Positions 22,646 to 34,439 of a stretch of DNA of 64,000 nucleotides are shown here, piece by piece. How positions within the stretch are numbered: the stretch's first letter is position 1; each line of letters begins with the position of its first letter. Source of the stretch: Morchella semilibera (taxonomy: Eukaryota > Ascomycota > Pezizomycetes > Pezizales > Morchellaceae); contig WBVU01000009.1 in the NCBI GenBank assembly GCA_009192285.1, forward strand, positions 1,116,001 to 1,180,000, written 5' to 3'. Both the position numbers and the translations under genes were made by a program. Below the pieces are notes generated by a model, which was given only the letters and a program-made list of their open reading frames with translations, did no database searches and was not told where the DNA came from.

Positions 22646-23827
22646 TCCCTTTTTTTTTTATATTTTTTTTTTATATTTTTTTATATTTTTTTTTTAATAA
22701 ATTTTTTTTTCCAATTTTTTTTTCCAATTTCTTTCCCCCAGGTTTTATCTGTGCCCTCCCATTCCGTGATCTCTTCGCACCGTGACATTCATTCCACCAA
22801 CCCGTGACCACACCGAGCTCGTCGTAGACAGCTTCACTTGCCCGAAGCAGACCCCCCCCCCCAACCGCTGCCCAACCGTTGCCACAAACTCGACCATGCG
22901 CCCGAGATCCACAGAAAGGCGTGCACCGCCAAGATGCCAGCAGCTGCCAATGTAAGTACATGTATGTGATATATGCAGTCCCTAGACCATCCATCCAGGA
23001 TGCAATGTATGTTGTGCCCGAGTCTCCCAGACCGTGTCCCGTCCATCCATCCACCTCCTACCCAACCATCCACCCGTCCGCCCTCTCCACAGCATCTAGA
23101 CCAACACACAAAACCAGTGCAACTATATCCCATAGACCATCCATACGACCGTTCCCCCGAATCCCTCAATCACAACCCATCACTCGGCCCAAGCTCCCTA
23201 CGTAAAAGGGGATCTCCAGACAATATGCTGCTACCACCAGCTAATGAGGGGTAGTATATAGACATTGCGAGTAGAGTAGAAATGGATACCGGGGACTGCC
23301 CCCTCCTTCGCGCACTACACGTAGTATGTAGAGAGTGGGGACGATGAACCTACATATTATTACTACATGTACCCATCCCCCTAAGGCATAAAGTAGAATA
23401 GAGCCACTGCTGCCATTTTATTTCCCGCATCTCAGGAGTATACATCAAACTAGAATTTACGGGTTGGCAGATACGTCGCAGAGAAACGGCGCACAATGAT
23501 ATTCGTGTACCTCAGTCCTACGTAACTCTTACTGCCCAAACCCGAATGAGGTAACGAATGAACGTCGAATCTCCGTAATCCTCAGTATCATACAAATAAC
23601 GGGAATAGAGTTATGTAAGTCCCATACCCCAGTCAATCAGACCCCAGTCAATCACTCCAAGTCACTCACCTTCAATGAGCAGCCGTCCACCCACACGTAC
23701 ATAAAGCCGGAGTTCCTTCCTTCCTCCCTCTCTTCCCCACCCTCCTAAACACCCATTCACCCACCACGTACCATCATCACAATCCCTCGTCATCATCATC
23801 ATCATCACGACAACACACACAAGCAAT
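22646..23827. other. U3 3' flank and upstream region of the small 23.8 kb gene
   Basis: Starts with a T/AT-rich stretch (22648-22735). It later holds poly-C near 22851-22862, TACATGTA at 22957 and 23364, and a tandem pair of ACCCCAGTCAATCA near 23627-23657. CAT/ATC repeats precede the next ATG. No other gene recognised. Confidence 0.55.
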
Positions 23828-24265
23828 ATGGCAATGTCCACGGCCTCCCAGGGCATCTGGCTCCAAGAGCTAGTCGACGGCAAGCAAGTCTGGCACTTCT
23901 ACCCCACCAACGCGATGACCGTCCGCCCAGGCGCGCAGGTCGAGGCCCCGCCCCCCGTCGCCCCCACCGACAAGATCGTCGTGCACCCGCCCGGGCAGCA
24001 CCCCGGTGGCCCCCACTTCACCTACAACGTCTACAACACCTACAACTACCCTGCTGCCGCTACCGGCGCTGCTGCTGCTGCTCCCGAGCAGAAGAAGGAG
24101 GCCGCGGCGCCACAGCAGGAGGGAATCAGGATCAGTGAGGATGAGGTCAAGGTGGATGCAATGCTCCATGAGCAGGCGGAGGCTATCAGGATGATGAGGC
24201 ATCTGTATACCGTCGACTATGGCGCGGGAGACGTCTATGGGAGGAGGTGGGTCACTGGGGGCTAG
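23828..24265 (+). CDS. Small unrecognised protein, 145 aa
   Basis: Single-exon frame with strong C/G-ending codon bias like the neighbouring VTC and RGG genes, which supports it being real. It starts MAMSTASQGIWLQELVDGK; the middle is Pro-rich, with a YNVYNTYNYP Tyr/Asn segment and an Ala-rich stretch (about residues 75-90), and the C-terminal half is charged (DEVKVDAMLHEQAEAIRMM) and probably helical. No signal peptide, membrane helix or family that I recognise. The leader of ATC and CT repeats before the ATG resembles those of its neighbours. Start could be the second ATG two codons later. Confidence 0.6.
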   Translation: MAMSTASQGIWLQELVDGKQVWHFYPTNAMTVRPGAQVEAPPPVAPTDKIVVHPPGQHPGGPHFTYNVYNTYNYPAAATGAAAAAPEQKKEAAAPQQEGIRISEDEVKVDAMLHEQAEAIRMMRHLYTVDYGAGDVYGRRWVTGG

Positions 24266-26496
24266 GCTCTCGAGATCTCGGGGTCTGAAGAGATGGTCTA
24301 GGTATGTTCCCCCCCCCCCTTCCTTGTGTTTTTTTGTGGAGGAGCCTAGAGGGCTGATTTAGTATGCGGTGCGTAGGGTTTCTGCAATCAATGGGTCACA
24401 CGGCAACACTGCGTCGGGAGGTGGAGATACTCTGGCGTTGGGATAGTGGGCGTATGTTCTTGATATACCATTGCAGCAGCGGGGTTGTCTCTTCTTATTT
24501 TTTTGCCTCTTCTCTTCGCCTCTTTTTTTTTGTATCGTAGTTATGAGAATACGATACTCTGGGTTCTTTTTTTGCTGGTGAAGCAGATGTTCTGGTGTCG
24601 TGCGTTGAAGTGTTGAGGGTACTGTTGAATGGCCCCCGTATTGGTAGAGATAAATACAGCATGCATACACCTTCTGGAACAGCGTATCTTCATGACCAGA
24701 TTAAAGCCAACTACATACATACTAAACGGCTACAGTAGAAATGCCGTATACCGGCCAAGAACTGGTCAATAGAAATAGAAATATAGGCCTGGGCCGTATA
24801 GCACAGCTCCATGTATGAAGCACGCTAGGGTCTCAAAGCTGGCGCCAACTATCAGTTTATACCACTCTTCTGCCCCACCTACACGTCCTCCTGTGTCCGG
24901 TCCAGGAGCTTGAGACTCTCTGGCCCTGGGGTCCGAATATCGGACTGCTGCGATCCGAGACAGTTTAGGTTTATCTTCATCCTCGAGGACAAGCGTGTCT
25001 AGTTCAAGGTCTAGCGCTGTAGTTCTGGGTATTGCTGTTGGGCGGCTGGCAGGTTTAGGTGAAAGCATTTTGTATGCGTGTGCTAGGCAGCCCTACACCC
25101 GCCGGAGCGCAACCCCGGGCGTGAGGCCCCACCGTGGTGGATTCGGTTTCAGCGGCGATACTTCTTGACCCTGCACGTTGTGAGCACGTCGGAAAATTAA
25201 TTATATACGCATTTATTGTGGGTTTTCGATCGTTTCTTTGTCGGTATTAACCCCTACCGCACATGTGAGTGCATGTAGCTACATACTGCTTGCATGATTG
25301 TATGTAGCTACGGTTTGCGAGGCGGCGTGCAAGATGGACGACGGATAAGGATCCCCAGCGAATTGCTGCCATATAAACAATAGCCCGCTCCGGATACACA
25401 CTCAGGGCACCACCGGCGCGCCGAGCCAGGATCCGCAGGGTAACATCAACCCCTAACCCTAGCTCCGAGTCATAGTTCATGAGACTCCTCAGCTTAGTAG
25501 TTAGGTCGGCTTTGAGTATTTAAACCATACGCGCATTCATACTCGGGTTCATTCATATACTAATTCAGACTGTTTTCAGGGGCAGTTTATCATGCGGTTG
25601 TATTTTACTCATGATGCACCGGTACATACATGTATGTACTAGAACAACGCCTTTCTTACTAATGTATGTACCTACTGGGAGGGGGAAGCGTGAACTCTAA
25701 TATCAGCACTAGTGATATAGTAAGATGTAGAATGTAGTTAGACTGCCAAGGGTGAGTGAGAGCTGATGAAGAAAACATCAGTGCAGTACTGCAGGCAGAG
25801 TTCGGCCAACTGAGCGGATTTTTTTTTTTGACAACGATAACAGCGGTAATGCTAAGAGGATTGTTGGAGCCACTACAGCGCATTATTGAGAAATGGGCTA
25901 TTTCAACTGCATCGCTGAGGCCTTCCCTTCTATCCGGAATGCGCTATTAATCTGATAGTTTTACGCCGTATCGCTACATCATCTACTCAATCTTCTACTG
26001 GTGTTTAAAGGGGGGGGGGGGAATTAATGTTATTATCAATATCATGTAGCCACGTGCGCCACGTAGATAGATCTATATGGACACTTCCCCCCCCATTGAT
26101 ATTGACGCCACGAAGTATACTCATCATAGACTGCTAATCTTCATATAAAATCGATTGTCTACGGGTTTGGTACTCAATTGTCCCCACTCGAGTCGATTAA
26201 TCATATTGCGCTACCATGGAACTTTTTTTTCTTTCTCTTTTCCTCCTTTTCCCCAACCAACCACAATGATTGGGCAGAAAATTACTCCTTTTTTCTGTCC
26301 AATCACGAAACCCCCGATCGATGGATGGCCAACTTCTTCAGGGTTAGGGTGCCTGTGTTCCCCCGCAAGGGCTGAGTGATGATGATGCGGCGGTCTCGGC
26401 AACGACAATCCCTCTAACCTCCAGCAACAACCCGTCATCCCCCCCCTCCCCCCCATAGCTCAGAGCTTTTGCTCATATTAACGCTATAACAGCACC
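24266..26496. other. Intergenic, with doubtful minus-strand frames
   Basis: Mostly AT-rich. A minus frame at 25068-24766 (MLSPKPASRPTAIPRTT...) and another at 25480-25247 have protein-like composition but no family match, so they are not called as genes. Includes a hairpin at 25275-25311, TACATGTA at 25627 and a G11 run near 26010-26021. Confidence 0.5.
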
Positions 26497-29400
26497 ATGT
26501 CCGAGGGGGCGCCTAAAAGCACTCCTGAAAACACCAAGCTAGATCAAGGCCATAAATACCACCCAGCAGCTACTAGTGCCTCTGATGGCAATAGCAGAGT
26601 ACAAGCACCAGGCCTGTCTAATTTCTTGAAGGGTGAGGCTATAATTCTCGATGATGACCTCGACGATAACGAGCTCATTGGCGTCCGTTTATTACAGTTT
26701 CGGACACGCAGGGCTCGAGTACGCCAAAAGGACACCTTCCGAGAGCTCCAAGGGACGTTGCAATGGTCCACCCAAGCAGGCTACAACATATCGGCGCTCC
26801 CGCGACGACAACAACAGCCATGGGGCCATCTAAACCCATCACCCCATCACATACTTCCAACGGGAAAAACGGCAACAATGCACCCAGAGCTCCAGAGTCG
26901 TCTGATGCAGCGTTCCAACAGGTACCGAGGAGTCCACCAAGGGCGCCGAAGGCAATGACTCCACAAGTTCCGCCTACTGGGCCAAAGTCGCAAACAACGC
27001 CTAAATCTGCTGCAAAGGGTGTGAACCAAATGCCATTGGGAATCAAATCACCACCCACTGGCCCAAAGGCCCATCAAACAGCAACGCCCCGTAGGTCTTC
27101 GAAGGCCGGCTCTAACTCATCAATAACAGCGACAAGTCCAGCAGCAGCCAGAAATAACTCTAGAAACAAGAGCAAGAAAAAAAAGTTTATACCCTTGCGG
27201 GAGAAGCTCGGTGGTAGTGCTAGCGCCTCTTCTATCAAGAGAAACCATAAACATTCGGATATGATGCGGGGTTTGAAATCTTCCCCTCTAAAGCTTCATG
27301 CGCGCGAGCACATTCCAGATATTCCAGTGAACGAGTATACCAACAAATTTGGCAGACAGACGCCTAATGGCAAGATACCATCCCATCAAAATTCGTTTAG
27401 GCCTTCGCCAAAAATAGCACATGAGAATTTCCCTTCACCTAGAGGCCCACGGGCGAATGGCACTGCCATCAACTCTCACAAAGCCCCTGTAAAATTTAGC
27501 CACGGTGCTAAACGACTCGCCAAAGGGTCAAACTCTGCTTCTTCCGAGATTCACCGTCGGGATAAGAGTGGTAATAACCAGATTCTAACACAGCAACTGC
27601 CGGCCGATACTGGCTCGGGGTATAGGAGACAAGAGTCGTTCAACCATGACTATCGTGGTATTCCTACTGGCCCAAGATTCCCTGAGGGTTCATCTTCTCG
27701 GCTGGTAAATGAAATAGATTCACGAGAACGAGGCTACAGCTTCAACTCATCTCCACGCCATGCCTCGGCTGCGAGATATATGCATAGCCCACCAAACCAG
27801 CCTAGCGCTTACAACACTTCGATGGTATCTCAGGCCTGGGGCCCCGAAAACATGTCTAGATATGAAGATAATGAGATGTTTGGTAATAGGATGGGTGCGA
27901 TGTCGTCTGACTACCAAAGAAGGTTCATGCCCGAAAGGGTGGGATACAGAGATGGAGGCTTCCCTGGAAGACCCAATGAGGGTGGGGAAAGACAGGCAGA
28001 TAACATGATAAGAGTTAGGAGAGGTAGTGTTGGCTATGGATTCATGGGTATGGACGCAAGCATGAATCATAGGCCCACCGCAAAGCAGGGGGATATGGGG
28101 CCTAAAGTTGGGATTTCAAATAGAGGAAAACCCTCTCCTGGCCGCTTTCAGGGCCGCAAAAAGCTGTCCCGGAATGGTACATCTATGGCTAGAGGCGCTC
28201 CTCCTCCTGGTGGGGCACGTGGCCGCGGAAAATTAACGAGAAAGGCAAATCTTCAAGATAGAGTAGCTTTGGGGGCTGGAAGAACCCTAGGATCCTCGGG
28301 TGGTATTGTTAAGAGAAATGACCGAGCAATCGGCGCTCCGGGGGGTGTTCGTCGCCCTCAAGATCCTAGACGCCGTGGTGAGACTGGGATGAGGGCAGAA
28401 AACGAAGCAAGATACTGGGAAAACGAGGATGAAGGCGGAGACCGCTCTTGTATTGTCATGGGGGGTGACGAAGATAGGGAGCGCATCTCGCAGCTGCTTC
28501 TTGGCAAGAGGTTTCAAGAAAATGGGCAAATGCAGGAGCGCAGTGAGCAGATGAATCAGAGGGATATGTGGGGCCCAAGGTATTCGGGAGGCCCAAGGTA
28601 TTCGGGGGGCCAGGGTGTTCAAAAACTACAGATTCCGCAAGAGATGCGGAAGATGCAAGTACATGGAGATCAAGGCCAGGAGAATACGGATATTGATATG
28701 CCAGACGGTCCTCAGGTAACTGCTACCATCGACAACGATTTCCAGGTTGAGAATGAGATTGAGGTTGATGAGGGCGATGATAAGAATGGAGATGAGAGTG
28801 GTAGCGAGGAATACCTCAAAAGTGATTTTGACGAACTCGATGAGGAGATTGATGATGAAATCGAGGAGGAGATTGATGAAGAAATCGACGACGAGATTGA
28901 GGAGGAGGAGGAGGAGGAGGAAGAGGAGGAGGAGGAGGGGATTGAGGGGGAAGCCGATGAGGAAGCTGACGAGGAGGCCGACGAGGAAGTCGATGAGGAA
29001 GTCGGCGAAGAAGTTGACCAGGAAGTCGATGAGGAAGGGAAGGGGGGGGAAGCCAGTAATGGATTCAACAATCAAGCCAACGATGTAGCCACTGTTGAAC
29101 TCGGCGGCCAAGCCGATGATAAAGCTAAAACTGGCTCTGAAAGCTTGGAGATGGGAGGGATTCTCGATAGCGCAGTTGACCGTTTATGTCATGATCTGGC
29201 TGAAATCGAATCCCAAGCATCTTCCCAGGTTCACCTTCAGATTCCCGATTCCAGTCTTGGGAGACAGGTAGGAGCGTTAAATGAGAGTTTGAGTCACAGA
29301 GGAGGCCCGGAGCCCGTGACGAGCGAAAGCTTCAATTGCAGAGAGGAACGCTGGGAGCTCCCGCCATACCATCATTCTCCTGGCAGGCCAACAGTACCTA

Positions 29401-29711
29401 TGTACCTCTTTGATTTTATCATCATCGAGCGGCTAGAACAAGTTGCCTTGTCGGATATCTTTTTGTCCCTCTGTGTGCTGGAAGAGAGCATCCCACACAA
29501 GGTTTCAGTTGCTGCTTTCAATGACACACTTGTGAGATCGTACCTGAAGGTTAGAGATATGATGATGCGAGATCCTCTTCTCGATGTGGATCAGGAAACA
29601 TGCGAGAAGATTGCCAGAGGAGAATTGAGTGCTCTATTAGCACAACTAGAGGAAGGGAAAGGGAGCGGTCGAAGAGAAGTTCAAAAGGGCAATAAAATCG
29701 AAAATGTTTAA
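26497..29711 (+). CDS. Large low-complexity protein with basic middle and acidic repeat region, function unknown
   Basis: About 1071 aa if one phase break is allowed. The N-terminal frame from the ATG at 26497 includes FLKGEAIILDDDLDDNELIG; the main frame opens at 26670 with first ATG at 26763 and runs to 29711. One missing base between about 26680 and 26760 would join them; no plausible intron was found, so a start at 26763 is the alternative. The first half is Pro/Ser/Lys-rich, then come Arg/Gly segments (GGARGRGKLTRKAN, PGGVRRPQDPRRRG), a repeated GPRYSGGPRYSGGQG, and a long acidic run of EIDDEIEEEIDEEIDDE-type repeats ending in DEEADEEADEEVDEEV (28830-29040). The C-terminal ~110 residues (FDFIIIERLEQVALSDIFLS) are globular-looking. 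I recognise no family; nuclear RNA/chromatin association is only a guess from composition. Confidence 0.68.
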
Positions 29712-30267
29712 AGTCACCATACTAACCTATAGCACATTTGGTACATGGTAGAACCTTGTCCCCTACTTGTATAACCCAATTGATGAAGACGGTAAGAATT
29801 GGGGGAGAGCGAAAGCGGTTGTATGACTCGGAGGTAATGGCAGACGGTGTACTGCTTGAGGGAGTTTCTATGGCATTCAGCCAATTGTTCAATTTCTTTC
29901 CCGGTTATTGTTAGAGTCTTTTCAAAACATTTTTCTTTCCCTTTTTTGGTCAACTGAGCGTCTTGAGGGGGCTTTTGTCTCTGATCTTTCTGGGATATCA
30001 ATTCATGGCATTTTATAAATATGCCCTGATCGGGCTTTTTTCTTCTCTATTTTCACAAGAAGGTTGCATTCCCGCTTTACCATTCATACCATATCGTGAT
30101 GATGTCTGATAAAGGCATCCCCATACTAATTCGTAGATACAACCGCCAACCAGGTCTCAAGGTAACAATAGGAAATAGGGATTAACAGTAAGCACTAACT
30201 ATGAAATTAACAATGAAAATTAATAACTAAATCCAAATGAATGGTAACTCCAATTGGCCCTTTTACT
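29712..30267. other. Convergent intergenic spacer
   Basis: AT-rich 3' flanks of two convergent genes. Nothing else recognised. Confidence 0.6.
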
Positions 30268-32056
30268 TCACCACCCAGTTCCAGCATACCCTTTTTTAAT
30301 AATTACCCCCGTATATTCCCTCCTAACTATTTCAATCAACTCTGCATCTACCAGAAAACCAAATGGCGATTGTTGTATAAGCGCTATGGCACTGTTGATA
30401 CTTGACCAAAGGATGGATGTAGTGTCGACGGGGCCGAGACACCCTATAGCGTCGAGCTCGCAGATAATCTCACTAACTTTCTCTCGGATTTTGTGGATTT
30501 CCAAAGGCGTGGTCAGGGTGTATCTCTCAATTTGCATAGCTCCTGGGAAGATAAAACCCTTCAGGTTGTCGAGTGGGTACTTGATTGATTCCAACCTGAT
30601 CGAACGAGCCTATGATTCCCTGGTTGGTCTGATTGTGGTTAAACACGTGGTTCTGAAAGGCAGCATCTAAACTCGCCCTTTGCATCCTGGTTATCTTCTC
30701 TGATTGAGCCACTCTGGCTAGTAGCTCTTTCTGTATATTCCTTGCCCTTTCCTCTCTAATTGCCTGCTCCTCTCGTGCTCTATTTTCCAACTCCTTCGTT
30801 GACAACCCTAATCCACGATTCCCGACCCTAATCTCAACCTTGACAGGCTCCAGCTCTCCATTGCCGTTAGCGCCGAGTGGAGTTCCTTCTTTATATCCCA
30901 TTTTCTCCATCATGCGCCGACCCTTATTTTCTTTAGGGATCTCCGGTGCCTCCCCTCCGACAATATCGCCATCTTTCAGCCCTCGGGATCTCCGCGGGGT
31001 TATTAGTGATGATGGGCTATGATCTCTCTGCTTTGTAACAGATACAGATACGGGGGGCTTATGTAGAGGGAGCTGGGTAGAATTTTGTAAAGGCTTCGAT
31101 AGTGGTTTCTGTGGGGGTTTGCTGAGTTGTACTGGTTGGGTAATTGGCGTGTTCCAGTATAGATCATTGTCTGGATCAGTGAATCTACCAGGGACTTTAT
31201 CTTCGATTAAATTTTTGGAAGTGAAAATGAAATTTGGAAGATTATGTGGACCCTTAACTGATGCTGCTCGTTTCCCAGAAGGTTCATCGGGGGTCCTGTC
31301 TTGGTTTTTTTCGGGCTCCGCAGGAGTAGGTGCGGGCGAGCTAGTTGAACTAGAGCAATTTGGGCTGGCGGTGAGTGTTGTAGCCGCGCTTTTACGGCGT
31401 GTAGATATAAGTCTTGCACTGCCTGGAGTTTGTAGTATTGCTGCTATGTGGGAAGATAATGGGGGCTGTGTTCTCAATGATGGCCTTCTAACGTTCTCTG
31501 TGACCACCGGACCTTGTTGCTCCAAACCATGTTCTTTTTTTGTATCTTCCTGCACTCCACTCCCTTGTTTCTGGGGCTCTTCTCTGGGTCTTGAGGCTAC
31601 TGGACGGAGAGAAAGGCTTGTGATGCCTGGTCGTTGTAAGAAAGCAGCCTGCATGGCCAGGGTAACGCCCCCGTCCGAATCCGAATCCGAGCTTTTTGGG
31701 GTATTTGTGTCTTTCGTATTGCTTTCAGCCTGGTCGTCAACTATGTGGTCCTCTGATTGCCGCCGCTCAAAGACGCCGATATTTGTGGCGGTTGCGGCGG
31801 AGCTAGCGGAGTTTGCTGTAGAAGACTCAAAGTCAGAGACTGTGTTGAGAAGTAGAGACTTGAGGTTCCTATTCTGGTCTTGTACGCTTGCCGCGGGTTT
31901 TTTACTAAGGTAATTCTGTGGTCCTGGATGAAAAAGTAATGGCTGGCTTCCCGAAAACCGCCCGATAACACGGTCGATACCAGGTCTTTGCGGTAGCGGA
32001 TGGGATGCCTTAAATCCCTGCGGCGCATTGGATGCCTTATTCCCTATAGTATTCAT
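30268..32056 (-). CDS. G-patch domain protein
   Basis: Ser/Pro-rich protein with a G-patch near residues 390-440: PEIPKENKGRRMMEKMGYKEG followed by TPLGANGNGELEPVKVEI and NRGLGL. G-patches bind and activate DEAH-box RNA helicases in splicing and ribosome biogenesis. A helical ELENRAREEQAIREERARN segment follows. The first in-frame ATG is at 32056. The frame continues upstream to an acceptor-like TTTTCAG ending at 32161, so a further 5' exon is possible but not found. The frame used for the G-patch stops at 30527. An overlapping frame ending at 30268 (LESIKYPLDNLKGFIFPGAM ... IREKVSEIICELDAIGCLGP) looks more like a real C-terminus; joining needs one base fewer near 30595. The region 30268-30526 is therefore less certain. 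Confidence 0.72.
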
Positions 32057-32160
32057 ACTGGACGGCTCTTCCAGATAATTTGGTTGCACAAGGTCCAATC
32101 GGTTTGCTGGAGATAGATATCGATCCTGCTTGTTGACAGTGGCAGGTATAGGTGTTTTTT

Positions 32161-32831
32161 CTGAAAAGGTTGTGTTAACTCAATCCAAAATGTTCTTGAG
32201 TGGTTGAAAGCTCCGAAAATAAATACTTTTAGCAGAAATATCCATTAAGCTGTACTTGCTTCCTAAGTTAACTTGCTCCACGCAACCTTGCGTGATACTT
32301 AAGAGGTTTGGCGGGGTTCGGTTTTATGTACGCTGTCTTTGTTACTGATGGATTCTGCGGTGTTAAATGAGATAAATGATGAGTTGCTGGTATGTACCTA
32401 TGTGTAAGTTAATGACTGAGTGGGTGATGTGGTGGTTGGTTGGTTTTTATGCCGCTATGTGATCACCGACAGGATTGGGATGGTTGGCCTGAATGCGTGT
32501 CCCGCTTTTGACCATTTGAATGAATTAGCAAGTTTTTTTTCGTACTACATTCCCAACATACGTAAATAAATAAATTTACGATAGCTAATAAACTCCAGAA
32601 CCCTCAAACAACATGGCCTGGATGATCATAAGGTATCACTCGTTGACTTCTACAAAATTGAGAGGCTTAACCAAGAAATCGGGATGAAGCAGGAACTTCA
32701 TTCCACATTTATTCATAATTCAAAACAATCATAGCTACTCGTAACCTTTGCGAAATATAAAAATCCACAGAAATAATATTTGAAGCTAATCAATCATAAA
32801 TCCGGCCCGCTAGTTATAATTCGTCCCCATT
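32161..32831. other. Intergenic between two minus-strand genes
   Basis: Upstream region of the G-patch gene; it may hold an unseen short first exon of that gene. AT-rich, nothing recognised. Confidence 0.5.
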
Positions 32832-34439
32832 CTAAGCATAGCGTCCGAGAACCCTAAAAAGGTCAGAGATCAATAGAGCCAGGTTCTTGAAGGAAATAAT
32901 ATACATACCCCATAACAAGCATTCCAGAGCTGACCAAGAAAATAGCTGCCATGCGCACTTTAACCGGTGATCTTGATAACTCACCACTAATTTATCTATC
33001 AGTACAAAGCAGACCAGAGTCTTCTTTAAAAAAAAACTTACTGTAGAAAGTCGCGGCTAAGTAATCCCACGAGCCCACCATATAGCAGGAACCCAGCAGA
33101 CATGCTGTCAAATACCCCCGTCAAGATGAGTGACCTCTCACTCGCAAGATCATAATCCTGCCTTACCGCAATACCGATAGCGACGCCCATCGGAGTAGTG
33201 ATCCCATAGATTGTCGAACAAACCCACAAGTTCCAGTCCTTTGAATTGTGGTTATCAAGGTCGATGCTTGCGAGCCTAGATCCGATGGCAAGTCCTTCAA
33301 ATACCTGATGAAATACAATGGCAATGAAAAGAGCCGTGAAACCATCACCAGTTGATAATGCTAAAGAGAGTCCAAGGAAAATGCTATGGAAACAGGTGCC
33401 GGCCTCCACAATCAGGGTCGATAATAATTCCTGCTGCCGATGGTAGCGCAGTTCAGCCTGATGTGCGTCCATATTTGCAATCTCCGCAATTTCGGATTCT
33501 GTGAGCGGGGGTGTTTGATTGATGGTTAAGAGATCGTCGTGGCAAATAGCGCCCATATTAATCGGCGCGGCTCCTTTGGATGCACGTTTATATGAAGAGA
33601 CTAGAACGGGTCTGTTCTCTTCAGGTAGGTATGACGACCGATCAAGATCTGTCGAGTTGGCGTGTGTTTCGTATTCTTCGGATAACCTCGCATTCTTTTC
33701 GGTATCCGCTGTAGCTTGGTCGTGGAGAGACTCCACCCAACTTTTAGACGAAAAGTCGATCAGAAATATTGCGAACATGGCTGCCATTGCAATAGCATCT
33801 GGGAGAGAGGGATAATCGGTCGTAAAAAAAGGAGGAAGACAAGGTGCAGTCAGGTAAGAATGTGCCGCGGGTAAAATCTATTATTTAATGGTTTAACAAG
33901 GGTGCTTGAACTCAATCATAGTATATCACTCGGGAAGCCGATCAAAGGTAAGAATCGCAAGAACTTACATGTATAAACGCGGTTCCAATAATTACACCAG
34001 TTCCAAAGTGTTTAGTGGCCCACAGTGCCCATTGAAATGTATTAGATGCTATCTCAGTCACCCTCCCCTTGGTCCCTGTCATGATTGATATACCATCTTC
34101 TGCATGGGGTTGGTCGTTGGTGCGGGCGTCGGCAGCGCGTGCATTTTTCTTAATCAGATATCGTATATAGATTGGCGCATATGCAGCGGCAGAGCTTGTT
34201 ACTAGCAACACCAGAAGAGAGGCTAGATGTAGCTTGATATCATAATCGACGCCAACTTCTTTCGACCCACCACACGAAGGTCTGTATGGAGGACCGGCAG
34301 GATCAAGTGGCATCATGGTATGGAAATGTTCTGACAGATCGTTCAGGTGCTCTGCTTCTGAGTCCTCGTCATGCGTGACTACTCCGTGGCGCTTCATGAG
34401 CAAAGCATGGATCGCGTGGGTAATCATGCTATGAGCCAT
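32832..34439 (-). CDS. ZIP-family zinc/iron transporter
   Basis: Four exons (34439-33969, 33877-33042, 32986-32909, 32853-32832) give 468 aa in perfect phase, the size of fungal ZRT-type ZIP transporters, which move Zn2+ or Fe2+ into the cytosol. Landmarks: an N-terminal helix LLVLLVTSSAAAYAPIYI; TKHFGTGVIIGTAFIH at the first splice site; YPSLPDAIAMAAMFAIFLID; the ZIP signature VEAGTCFHSIFLGLSLAL with the metal-binding His; IVFHQVFEGLAIGSRL (HQxFEG motif); and a final helix ending in GVLGRYA split by a 55-nt intron. The long cytosolic loop (about residues 195-290) is acidic and has scattered rather than clustered His residues. The last exon is only 22 nt. Confidence 0.94.

Noticed and set aside
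31119-31913. 264-codon plus frame opposite the G-patch gene
   Set aside because: Antisense shadow of a Ser/Pro-rich coding region; no motif of its own.
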